The notes: generated from the letters alone by a model not told the origin. Counted from the first letter of the stretch, positions 1 to 5,301 are shown. The stretch is 5,541 nucleotides of DNA from Nitrospinae bacterium RIFCSPLOWO2_12_FULL_45_22 (GCA_001803565.1 MHDQ01000057.1:1-5541); one strand, 5' to 3'. Translations and numbers: made by a program.

Positions 1-28
1 CTTCTTTTTCACTAGGCTTGCCGATCAT
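1..28 (-). CDS. Start of an unrecognised gene, cut by the window edge
   Basis: Only the first nine codons (MIGKPSEKE) and one further base are visible, so no function can be given. The start is well supported: AAAGGAGGT (33-41 on the plus strand as its complement) lies five bases before the ATG, which is close to an ideal Shine-Dalgarno arrangement. The gene follows hflC on the same strand after a 133-base gap that holds a large inverted repeat, so it may have its own promoter or be read through from hflKC. A TTGACA lies in that gap on the minus strand, but I see no convincing -10 box at the right distance. The start is quite certain; the identity is unknown. Confidence 0.6.
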
Positions 29-56
29 ATAGACCTCCTTTACTATCGACTGGTAT

Positions 57-147
57 TGTCAAAACTTCACCACAGAGTACACAGAGTATTGCTCTGTGCT
101 CTCTGTGGTTTCATATTTTTCCCTCTTTTTTCATAAAACTTTTGACA
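57..147. repeat. Nested inverted-repeat element between hflC and the next gene
   Basis: Perfect 8-bp outer arms, TGTCAAAA at 57-64 and TTTTGACA at 140-147, enclose an inner imperfect palindrome. The inner arms are 69-86 and 92-109, 18 bp each with two mismatches and a 5-base loop (TATTG). Each inner arm is itself a tandem of CACAGAG-like heptamers about nine bases apart. The inner palindrome could fold into a strong hairpin in RNA from either strand. On the minus strand no T-run follows, so it does not look like a standard intrinsic terminator for hflC; on the plus strand it is followed by T-rich sequence, but no plus-strand gene ends here. It is most likely a dispersed, REP-like or miniature mobile repeat. 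Whether it occurs elsewhere in the genome cannot be seen here. Confidence 0.7.
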
Positions 148-161
148 TTACCTATCAACTA

Positions 162-1016
162 TTACTTTAATCCGGGGTTTTCTAAGTAGCGTAGCAAGTC
201 CGAATCGGGTCTTAAGACCAGCGTAGTACCGGCCGTGAAGATCTTCTCATAGGTCTCTAGCCGTCGGCTGAAGGCATAGAATTCTGGGTCCTGGCCAAAG
301 GCCTGGGCATAGATAGCAGTAGATTGGGCATCTCCAGTACCCATGAGCTTTTGACTCTTCTCATAGGCCTGGGCCAAGATGATCTCCCGTTCTTTATCAG
401 CACCGGCCCGCACCTCCCGGGCCCGCTCCTCCCCCTCGGCCCGGTAGCGCTTACCAATCCGGTTCCGTTCAGCCTGCATCCGGGCAAAGACACTGGCTTG
501 CACTTCCTCGGGCAGGTCGGCCCGCTTGATCCTTACATCAATAACTTCGATGCCAAAGGGGGCTGCCATCTCCCGGGTCCCGGTGGCCACTGCCTCCATG
601 ATGGATTCACGTTTTTCCCGGATAATGTCTTTAAAATTGTGTTTGCCAATCTCCTGGCGTAGTCGGGCAAAGATAATATCATCCAGCCGGGCCATGGCCC
701 CCCTTTCATCCCGTACCGTACGGAAGAATTGGAGGGGGTCTTTTATGCGCCAGCGGGAGAGATGGTCTACCGCCAATCGCTTCTTATCCAGGGTGAGATA
801 CTCACCCGGTTGGGCATCGGTCGTCAAGACCCTCTTATCGAAGCGAGTAAGGGAATGGAAGACGGGAACGCGATAATAGAACCCTGGTTCCAGTATGGTC
901 TTTATATGCCGGCCAAACTGGGTGAGGATGGCTTGCTCCCATTCGTTGATGACAAAGGCCACCTGGGAGATGACGATAAAAACCGCTATAGCCAGACCAA
1001 TAATAAGGTTTCTCAT
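162..1016 (-). CDS. hflC: HflC, SPFH-domain modulator of the FtsH protease
   Basis: HflC pairs with HflK to form a large membrane-anchored cage around the ATP-dependent protease FtsH and tunes its degradation of membrane proteins. The 284-residue product has an N-terminal membrane anchor (about residues 4-23) followed directly by the SPFH/prohibitin domain (about 24-190; note QFGR at 33-36 and EPGFYYRVP at 43-51). A charged Ala/Glu/Arg-rich helix follows at about 175-235, then the family-typical segment AQAFGQDPEFYAFSRRLETY (237-256). It is somewhat shorter than the E. coli protein, mainly in the linker regions, and looks intact. The ATG at 1014-1016 is fixed by a GGGAGGT site lying in the last codons of hflK, nine bases away. 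It is encoded 6 bases downstream of hflK, so the two are surely co-transcribed and probably translationally coupled. Family assignment is firm. Confidence 0.95.
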   Translation of the reverse strand: MRNLIIGLAIAVFIVISQVAFVINEWEQAILTQFGRHIKTILEPGFYYRVPVFHSLTRFDKRVLTTDAQPGEYLTLDKKRLAVDHLSRWRIKDPLQFFRTVRDERGAMARLDDIIFARLRQEIGKHNFKDIIREKRESIMEAVATGTREMAAPFGIEVIDVRIKRADLPEEVQASVFARMQAERNRIGKRYRAEGEERAREVRAGADKEREIILAQAYEKSQKLMGTGDAQSTAIYAQAFGQDPEFYAFSRRLETYEKIFTAGTTLVLRPDSDLLRYLENPGLK

Positions 1017-1022
1017 TATAAA

Positions 1023-2099
1023 TTACCTCCCTTCATTTTCTATAGGTAATGTCTCTTTTGCCTTTTCCGGGGTCGTAGGAGGGATTAGCTCCCTCAAGGG
1101 AAGTATGGGTAAGACCCCCCTTCCCTTCTCTCCCCCAGTGTCCAGGATGAACTTTTGCGTTGCTGGCAGAATTCGTTCTATACTCTCCAGGTAGAGGCGG
1201 TCTCTAGTTACTTCTTTGGCCTTCTGATACTCTTCTAACAACTTGAGGAACCTGGCCGCATTGCCTTGAGAGCGGATTACGCGTTGCTCCTTGTAAGCCT
1301 CGGCCTTCCGGAGCATCTCAGCCGCCTCCCCCCGGGCCTTGGGCACTACATCCTCCCGGTACCCCTCTGCCTCTCTCATCAGCCGTTCCCGGTCTTCCCA
1401 GGCCCTTACTACATCGTGGAAGGCATCCCTTACCTCCCGGGGCGGGTCTACTACCAGCAGCCGCGCCTCGGTGACCAATAGCCCGGTCTGATAGGTATCA
1501 AGGAGGTTCTGTAAATAGCTCTTTGCCTTCTCCTGCACCACTACCCGGCCTTCCGTCATAGTATAATCAATAGTATTCTGGCCTACTACACCCCGCAGGG
1601 CTACCTCGGTCGAGGCCCGCAAAACCTCTTCCGGATTACGTGTCCGGAAGAGATACTTTACCGGGTCTTGTACCAGGTACTGGACGAAGAGTTGGACATC
1701 AACAATATTCTCATCCCCGGTAAGCATCAGGGACTCTTCAAAGACTGGTTGGGTAGCACTAGTAGGGCCCTCGGCAACCGTACGGAAGCCGACCTCAGCC
1801 CGTCTCACCCGGGCAATGTCTACTACATTATGGGCCTGGATAGGCCAGGGTAGCCGGTAGCGCAGCCCCGGGTCAGTCTGGGTTATTACCCTGCCAAATA
1901 AGAGCACCACACCTCGTTCGCCCGGGCCTACCATATAAAGCCCCGAGGCTAGCCAGACAAGCAGTACAATAACCAGGATAAGCCAGCCGAGCTTCCCGGT
2001 ACCCCATTGCTTCAGCCGTTCCAGGATGTTCACCAGACCTGGTGGGAGTCTGAAATCTTCCAAAGGAGATGTATCCCTCGGGAACCGTTTCTGATCCAT
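1023..2099 (-). CDS. hflK: HflK, SPFH-domain modulator of the FtsH protease
   Basis: HflK is the partner of HflC in the HflKC membrane assembly that surrounds FtsH. The 358-residue product starts with a polar N-terminal tail, then one membrane segment (about residues 37-56), then the SPFH domain (about 57-235, including ERGVVLLFGR at 61-70 and PGLRYRLPWPI at 77-87). A long helical region follows with HflK hallmarks: PREVRDAFHDVVRAWEDRER at 220-239, then VVPKARGEA, and the TRDRLYLES segment at 298-306. The Gly-rich N-terminal tail of enterobacterial HflK is lacking, as is usual in many other phyla. The start is the ATG at 2097-2099, preceded by a purine-rich GGGGGGA about seven bases upstream. 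The gene follows a crotonase fragment by 15 bases, so its original upstream region appears to have been rearranged. Family assignment is firm. Confidence 0.95.
   Translation of the reverse strand: MDQKRFPRDTSPLEDFRLPPGLVNILERLKQWGTGKLGWLILVIVLLVWLASGLYMVGPGERGVVLLFGRVITQTDPGLRYRLPWPIQAHNVVDIARVRRAEVGFRTVAEGPTSATQPVFEESLMLTGDENIVDVQLFVQYLVQDPVKYLFRTRNPEEVLRASTEVALRGVVGQNTIDYTMTEGRVVVQEKAKSYLQNLLDTYQTGLLVTEARLLVVDPPREVRDAFHDVVRAWEDRERLMREAEGYREDVVPKARGEAAEMLRKAEAYKEQRVIRSQGNAARFLKLLEEYQKAKEVTRDRLYLESIERILPATQKFILDTGGEKGRGVLPILPLRELIPPTTPEKAKETLPIENEGR
1025..1032 (-). promoter_or_regulatory. hflC ribosome-binding site made from the end of hflK
   Basis: The Shine-Dalgarno sequence AGGGAGGT is built from the last two sense codons of hflK (GGG AGG) and the first base of its TAA stop. 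The hflC ATG follows after about nine bases. Ribosomes finishing HflK therefore terminate on the hflC initiation site, an arrangement that favours coupled, near-equal synthesis of the two subunits of an equimolar complex. Confidence 0.8.
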
Positions 2100-2114
2100 A
2101 ATTTATCCCCCCTG

Positions 2115-2264
2115 CTATAGTGTTATACTGAAGGCATTAAGCTTTTCGGGTCGGTTGAAAGCAATCCGTCCTACCCAACCCTCCATCTCTGTATGTTGTT
2201 TCTTCTTATAGATGATGTGGTCAAACTCAAAACCCTCCACCTTCTGCCAGGGTGTCAATCCCAT
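2115..2264 (-). pseudogene. Truncated crotonase-family (enoyl-CoA hydratase-like) N-terminus
   Basis: This 49-codon frame encodes the opening of a crotonase-fold acyl-CoA enzyme. The run WVGRIAFNRPEKLNAFS (residues 30-46) matches the hallmark first strand and N-R-P-x-x-x-N-A motif of enoyl-CoA hydratases/isomerases. Intact members run to roughly 250-300 residues, and the oxyanion-hole and catalytic regions are all missing. A TAG stop comes right after FSITL, where a normal protein would continue into the first long helix. The ATG at 2262-2264 is preferred over an upstream TTG at 2307-2309 because AAGGAGGGA lies six bases before it. Only 15 bases separate the stop from hflK, so the rest of the gene has been removed, not merely frameshifted. 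It could still be translated as a short leader coupling into hflK. I call it a gene remnant; the exact acyl-CoA substrate of the parent is not recognisable. Confidence 0.75.
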
Positions 2265-2270
2265 CACAAA

Positions 2271-2279
2271 TCCCTCCTT
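2271..2279 (-). promoter_or_regulatory. Strong ribosome-binding site before the crotonase fragment
   Basis: AAGGAGGGA followed six bases later by ATG is the best Shine-Dalgarno match between the radical SAM genes and hflK. It decides the start of the fragment at 2264 over the TTG-initiated longer reading. Its preservation in front of a fragment without a catalytic domain suggests a recent truncation, or a retained role in bringing ribosomes to the hflK transcript. Confidence 0.65.
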
Positions 2280-2308
2280 ATTAATCAGGTTAAAGATTAA
2301 AGATTCCA

Positions 2309-3678
2309 AATAAACCGATCAACTATTTCTTCTCATTAATGATCTAAATAGATAAACTAACATTCCTTTTATCCCGGAATTGAGCCGGAACAACCCAATG
2401 GAATAGGTTTTTCGGGCTATTTTTAGGCACTGAAGGGGGGTATAAAAGCGCTTGTAAATCCGTTTCCTAATTCTCTTCAGCTCTTTCTTACCATATTTTT
2501 GAGAATAGATCCCATTGTCTGCCCCTATGTAATATCCATTAGTATCCTTAATGACAGCGTTCAGGGGAGAATATTTCTCGGTCCTGAGTATGCTTAAGTC
2601 CATGGTATCAGTCCCTATCTCTTTAGCAAAACCGCTGATTTTCATCATATCTTCCTCGTTCTCTCCGATATTACCTACGATGAAAAAGCTATGGATATGA
2701 AAATTATATTTGGTTATGATTTGAAATGCCTTGCGCACATAAGAGATATCAAATCCCTTATTAATCTCCTTCAGGGTCTTATCCTTTGCCGATTCTATCC
2801 CAAAGCTTAAAATTCTAAAACCTGCCTCATACATCTTCTTTAAAATATCGGGCCTTTCACATATCTCTAACCGCAAGGTTAGCATAAATAACTTCCTTAT
2901 ACCTTCCTCCTGGATCAAATGGCATATCTGCTCCACCCTCTCTAAATCTACGGCAAAATTGTCGTCCACAAACATTATCATCTCAGCTTCTATGGTCTTC
3001 AACTCGGCTATCACTGATTCAGGGGACCTTCCCGACCAGGGCCTCTTCTCCCCCAGGGGGTTTTTACTGAAGGTACAAAATTTACAGGAAAAGGGACATC
3101 CCCTTGAGGTCGCCATAAAATCGATATTGTAGCCAAGATACATCCCCTTGAAGGATAGACGATATTTATTCCGCCTCAGTTTTCTGAGGGGGAAGATTGT
3201 ATCACTCAAGGAGGTTAGTTTACGTGAGGGATTGTGAATCACCTTAGTACCGTTTTTATAGGAAATGCCTGTTATATCTTCAACCGCAACATCCTCAACC
3301 AGTTCCCTGATGATCTCCTCTCCATCGCCCCTCACTATTACATCTATTGCCGGGTAGTCCTGGAAAAGCTCTTCCACATAAATCGTTGCGGTTCTCCCTC
3401 CCACAACCAAGGTTTTATCCCTGGGGATTCGGTCTATTAGCGCTCCCAGGGCAGCTTTTTCCCGGGGCCAGTTGACACTTATACATACTAGATCTGTGTC
3501 TCCCATTAGATATTGCATAAAATTCCTATTAAATCTCATATCTACCAGGGTTATATCCCCGACCGACCCCTCCATGGAGGCGGCAATATATTCCAGGCCC
3601 AGAGGGGGGGCATATTCTTTCTTGGCATGTCCTTCTTCGTAAGGGAAGACACAGACAGCATGGTTATATTTCACCATA
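2309..3678. repeat. Direct repeat, left copy (1370 bp, gene-sized duplication)
   Basis: This segment aligns without gaps to 3847-5216 at a constant offset of 1538. I counted about 84 mismatches by eye (about 94% identity). Similarity begins 10 bases past the stop codon of the enclosed gene and ends one base before its start codon, so the repeat is almost exactly one open reading frame. No insertion-sequence ends or target-site duplications are visible at the borders. Confidence 0.95.
2319..3677 (-). CDS. B12-binding-domain radical SAM enzyme, downstream copy
   Basis: The 452-residue product is a cobalamin-binding-domain radical SAM protein. The N-terminal Rossmann-like domain (about 5-130) shows the family signatures YAPPLGLEYIAAS (22-34), VVGGRTAT (91-98) and IVRGDGEEIIREL (114-126); like many of this class it has no DxHxxG corrinoid motif. 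The radical SAM barrel (about 185-350) carries the [4Fe-4S] ligands C194, C198 and C201 in a CxxxCxxC motif (codons at 3075-3098), then VDDNF (237-241) and FGIES (292-296). The C-terminal part (about 360-452) is basic and ends in an amphipathic tail that could touch membranes. Such enzymes often methylate unactivated carbon or rearrange substrates, including lipids, natural products and bacteriochlorophyll precursors; the substrate here is unknown. The start ATG has GAGGT about ten bases upstream. It is the second gene of a tandem pair, 179 bases after the other copy. Confidence 0.9.
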   Translation of the reverse strand: MVKYNHAVCVFPYEEGHAKKEYAPPLGLEYIAASMEGSVGDITLVDMRFNRNFMQYLMGDTDLVCISVNWPREKAALGALIDRIPRDKTLVVGGRTATIYVEELFQDYPAIDVIVRGDGEEIIRELVEDVAVEDITGISYKNGTKVIHNPSRKLTSLSDTIFPLRKLRRNKYRLSFKGMYLGYNIDFMATSRGCPFSCKFCTFSKNPLGEKRPWSGRSPESVIAELKTIEAEMIMFVDDNFAVDLERVEQICHLIQEEGIRKLFMLTLRLEICERPDILKKMYEAGFRILSFGIESAKDKTLKEINKGFDISYVRKAFQIITKYNFHIHSFFIVGNIGENEEDMMKISGFAKEIGTDTMDLSILRTEKYSPLNAVIKDTNGYYIGADNGIYSQKYGKKELKRIRKRIYKRFYTPLQCLKIARKTYSIGLFRLNSGIKGMLVYLFRSLMRRNS

Positions 3679-3710
3679 ATTCAATAACCTCAAATTATTC
3701 ATTGTTTGGT

Positions 3711-3728
3711 ATGAAAACAGATTTTCAT
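3711..3728. repeat. Perfect 7-bp inverted repeat ATGAAAA/TTTTCAT
   Basis: ATGAAAA at 3711-3717 and TTTTCAT at 3722-3728 flank a 4-base loop. It lies 34 bases upstream of the start of the downstream radical SAM gene, within reach of an operator or a small RNA hairpin. The arms are A/T-rich, so the hairpin alone would be weak. Confidence 0.45.
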
Positions 3729-3738
3729 GCTTGTTGGC

Positions 3739-3752
3739 GACCCGCTAGGGTC
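3739..3752. repeat. Small GC hairpin GACCC/GGGTC
   Basis: GACCC (3739-3743) and GGGTC (3748-3752) are separated by GCTA. On the minus strand it lies between the T-rich part of the spacer and the gene start and is not followed by a T-run, so it is not a convincing terminator. It is the only G+C-rich element in the spacer. Confidence 0.4.
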
Positions 3753-3777
3753 ATGGAAGTTTTTAAAGAAAAAATAA

Positions 3778-3796
3778 CTCTTTGTGCCTTTGTGGC
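3778..3796. repeat. Half copy of a CACAAAG/CACAGAG-type repeat
   Basis: Read on the minus strand, this is GCCACAAAGGCACAAAGAG: two heptamers of CACAAAG about eight bases apart behind a CC. It resembles each arm of the palindrome at 69-109 (ACCACAGAG..CACAGAG), differing mainly in G to A at the fifth heptamer base and in one base of spacing. No opposite arm of comparable length is present, so it would be a solo half-site of the same repeat class. Confidence 0.45.
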
Positions 3797-3806
3797 TAAC
3801 ACAAGT

Positions 3807-3831
3807 TTTCATAGTATACTTTTTTATGAAA
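3807..3831. repeat. Perfect 7-bp inverted repeat TTTCATA/TATGAAA
   Basis: TTTCATA at 3807-3813 and TATGAAA at 3825-3831 enclose 11 bases. On the minus strand it begins about 26 bases after the upstream radical SAM stop codon. It uses the same ATGAAA core as the inverted repeat at 3711-3728 but in the opposite arrangement. No T-run directly follows on the minus strand, so a terminator role is not supported. Confidence 0.4.
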
Positions 3832-3846
3832 CCCTCTACCAGTCTT

Positions 3847-5216
3847 AATAAACCGATCAACTATTTCTTCTCATTAATGATCTAAATAGATAAACTAATA
3901 TCCATTTTATCCCGGAACTGAGCCGGAACAATCCAATGGAATAGTTTTTTCTGGCTATCTTTAGGCACTGAAGGGGTGTATAAAACCGATTGTGAATCCG
4001 TTTCCTAATTCTCTTCAGTTCTTTCTTCCCATATTTTTGAGAATAGACCCCATTGTCTGCCCCTATGTAATAGCCATCAGTATCCTTAATGACATCGTTC
4101 AGGGGAGAATATTTTTCGGTCCTGAGTATGCTTAAGCCCAGGGTATCAATCCCTATCTCTTTAGCAAAACCGCTGATTTTCAGCATATCTTCCTCGTTCT
4201 CTCCGATATTACCTACAATAAAATAGCTATGGATATAAAAATTATATTTGGCTATGATTTGAAAGGCCTTCCGCACAGATGAAATATCAAATCCCTTATT
4301 AATCTCCTTCAGGGTCTTATCCTTTGCCGATTCTATCCCAAAGCTTAAAATTCTAAAACCTGCCTCATACATCTTTTTTAAAATGTCGGGTCTTTCACAT
4401 ATCTCTAACCGCAAGGCTAACATCAGTAACTTCTTTATGCCTTCCGCCTGGATCAAATCACATATCTGCTCCACCCTCTCTAAATCTACGGCAAAATTGT
4501 CGTCCACAAGCATTATCATCTCAGCTTCTATGGTCTTCAACTCGGCTATCACTGATTCAGGGGACCTTCCCGACCAGGGCCTCTTCTCCCCCAGGGGGTT
4601 TTTACTGAAGGTACAAAATTTACAGGAAAAGGGACATCCCCTTGAGGTCGCCATAAAATCTATGTTGTATCCAAGGTCTATCCTCTTGAGGGATAGACAA
4701 TATTTATTCCGCCTCAGTTTTCTGAGGGGGAAGATATTGTCACTCAAGGAGGTTAGTTTACGTGGGGGATTGTGAATCACCTTATTACCATTTTTATAGG
4801 AAATTCCTGTTATATCTTCAACCGCAACATCCTCAACTAGCTCCCTGATGACCTCCTCCCCATCGCCCCGCACTATTACATCTATTGCCGGGTAGTCCCG
4901 GAAAAGCTCTTCCACATAAGTCGTTGCAGTTCTACCTCCCACAACCAAGGTTTTATCCCTGGGGATTCGGTCTATTATCGCTCCCAGGGCAGCCTTTTCC
5001 CGGTCCCAGTTGACACTTATGCATACTAGGTCTGTGTCTCCCCTTAGATATTTCATAAAATCCTTATCAAATCTCATATCTACCAGGGTTATATCCCCGA
5101 CCAACCCCTCCATGGAGGCGGCAATATATTCCAGGCCCAGAGGGGGGGCATATTCTTTCTTGGCATGTCCTTCTTCGTAAGGGAAGATACAGACAGCATG
5201 GTTATATTTCACCATA
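3847..5216. repeat. Direct repeat, right copy (1370 bp, gene-sized duplication)
   Basis: This is the partner of the segment at 2309-3678, in the same orientation and gap-free. Mismatches are unevenly spread: only one lies in the 200 bases 4461-4660, and only two in the first 138 bases of the repeat counted from the gene start, while several 60-base blocks carry seven to nine. Confidence 0.95.
3857..5215 (-). CDS. B12-binding-domain radical SAM enzyme, upstream copy
   Basis: This is a 452-residue paralogue of the gene that follows it, with 409 of 452 residues identical and no gaps. It keeps every signature: YAPPLGLEYIAAS at 22-34, the cluster ligands C194, C198 and C201 (codons at 4613-4636), VDDNF at 237-241 and FGIES at 292-296. 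Replacements cluster at 50-58 (NRNFMQYLM in the other copy, DKDFMKYLR here), at 173-180 in the linker before the cluster (R, F, G, M, Y become C, L, R, I, D), and at 253-267. Both copies look functional by motif. This copy follows htpX after 86 bases, with GGGAG about nine bases before its ATG. No substrate or partner gene is visible, so its reaction is unassigned. Two near-equal copies could form a heterodimer, act on successive carbons, or be redundant; this is inference. Confidence 0.9.
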   Translation of the reverse strand: MVKYNHAVCIFPYEEGHAKKEYAPPLGLEYIAASMEGLVGDITLVDMRFDKDFMKYLRGDTDLVCISVNWDREKAALGAIIDRIPRDKTLVVGGRTATTYVEELFRDYPAIDVIVRGDGEEVIRELVEDVAVEDITGISYKNGNKVIHNPPRKLTSLSDNIFPLRKLRRNKYCLSLKRIDLGYNIDFMATSRGCPFSCKFCTFSKNPLGEKRPWSGRSPESVIAELKTIEAEMIMLVDDNFAVDLERVEQICDLIQAEGIKKLLMLALRLEICERPDILKKMYEAGFRILSFGIESAKDKTLKEINKGFDISSVRKAFQIIAKYNFYIHSYFIVGNIGENEEDMLKISGFAKEIGIDTLGLSILRTEKYSPLNDVIKDTDGYYIGADNGVYSQKYGKKELKRIRKRIHNRFYTPLQCLKIARKNYSIGLFRLSSGIKWILVYLFRSLMRRNS

Positions 5217-5243
5217 TCTAAACACTCCCAAGGTCTTCATAAT

Positions 5244-5273
5244 AAAAAAAGTTCCTGGCTAAAGTAGGAGCCA
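5244..5273 (-). terminator. Weak terminator candidate after htpX
   Basis: On the minus strand a 5-bp stem, TGGCT (5269-5273) with AGCCA (5256-5260) around an 8-base loop, is followed after five bases by a run of seven T. It lies about 29 bases past the htpX stop. The stem is short and the T-run not immediate, so termination would be partial at best; it may instead be chance. Confidence 0.3.
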
Positions 5274-5286
5274 TCGTGGAGGACCT

Positions 5287-5301
5287 CTTTAAGTCTTAAA
5301 G
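5287..5301. repeat. 15-bp palindrome directly after the htpX stop codon
   Basis: CTTTAAG and CTTAAAG, 7-bp perfect arms around a single central base, abut the htpX stop. With no loop room it cannot form a good RNA hairpin, so if meaningful it would be a protein-binding site in DNA ahead of the radical SAM pair. Confidence 0.35.

Larger units (their letters stand above)
3679..3846. other. Spacer between the two duplicated genes
   Basis: This 168-bp stretch is not part of the duplication and shares no clear similarity with the flank on the far side of either copy. It is A+T-rich, has no coding frame I can support, and holds four ATGAAA/TTTCAT elements arranged as two inverted pairs, a small GACCC/GGGTC hairpin, and a half copy of a CACAAAG-type repeat. 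A TATACT resembling a -10 box lies at about 3814-3819 on the minus strand, but no acceptable -35 precedes it. The ribosome-binding site of the downstream gene (GAGGT) lies at its left end. Confidence 0.7.

Noticed and set aside
69-109. CRISPR repeat
   Set aside because: It is one palindrome with a 5-base loop, with no regularly spaced repeat-spacer units and no cas gene nearby.
140-175. TTGACA on the plus strand as a -35 of an antisense promoter into hflC
   Set aside because: It is a perfect -35 hexamer, but it is also the outer arm of the inverted repeat, and no good -10 lies 16-18 bases on.
257-493. A 78-codon minus-strand frame inside hflC
   Set aside because: It is an alternative reading frame of the HflC helical region and has no independent signals.
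324-1194. Plus-strand open frames antisense to hflC and hflK
   Set aside because: They lie fully opposite well-supported HflC and HflK coding sequence, encode low-complexity proline- and leucine-rich products with no family resemblance, and have no ribosome-binding sites.
2265-2308. Promoter for the crotonase fragment and hflK (TTGGAA with a TTAATA box)
   Set aside because: The spacing is about 19 bases and both boxes are poor matches in A/T-rich sequence, so I do not list it.
2265-2309. Longer crotonase fragment starting from TTG at 2309
   Set aside because: The internal ATG at 2264 has a near-ideal ribosome-binding site six bases upstream, while the TTG has none.
3741-3846. Intrinsic terminator between the two radical SAM genes
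   Set aside because: The small hairpins here are not followed by a T-run on the minus strand; the T-rich stretch lies away from a stable stem.
3513-3848. A 111-codon plus-strand frame running across the spacer
   Set aside because: Half of it is antisense to the start of a radical SAM gene and the rest is the repeat-rich spacer; no start signal or recognisable protein.
4383-4775. A 130-codon plus-strand frame opposite the upstream radical SAM gene
   Set aside because: It is the antisense of a conserved catalytic region, and the other copy of the duplication does not preserve it as an open frame of equal length.
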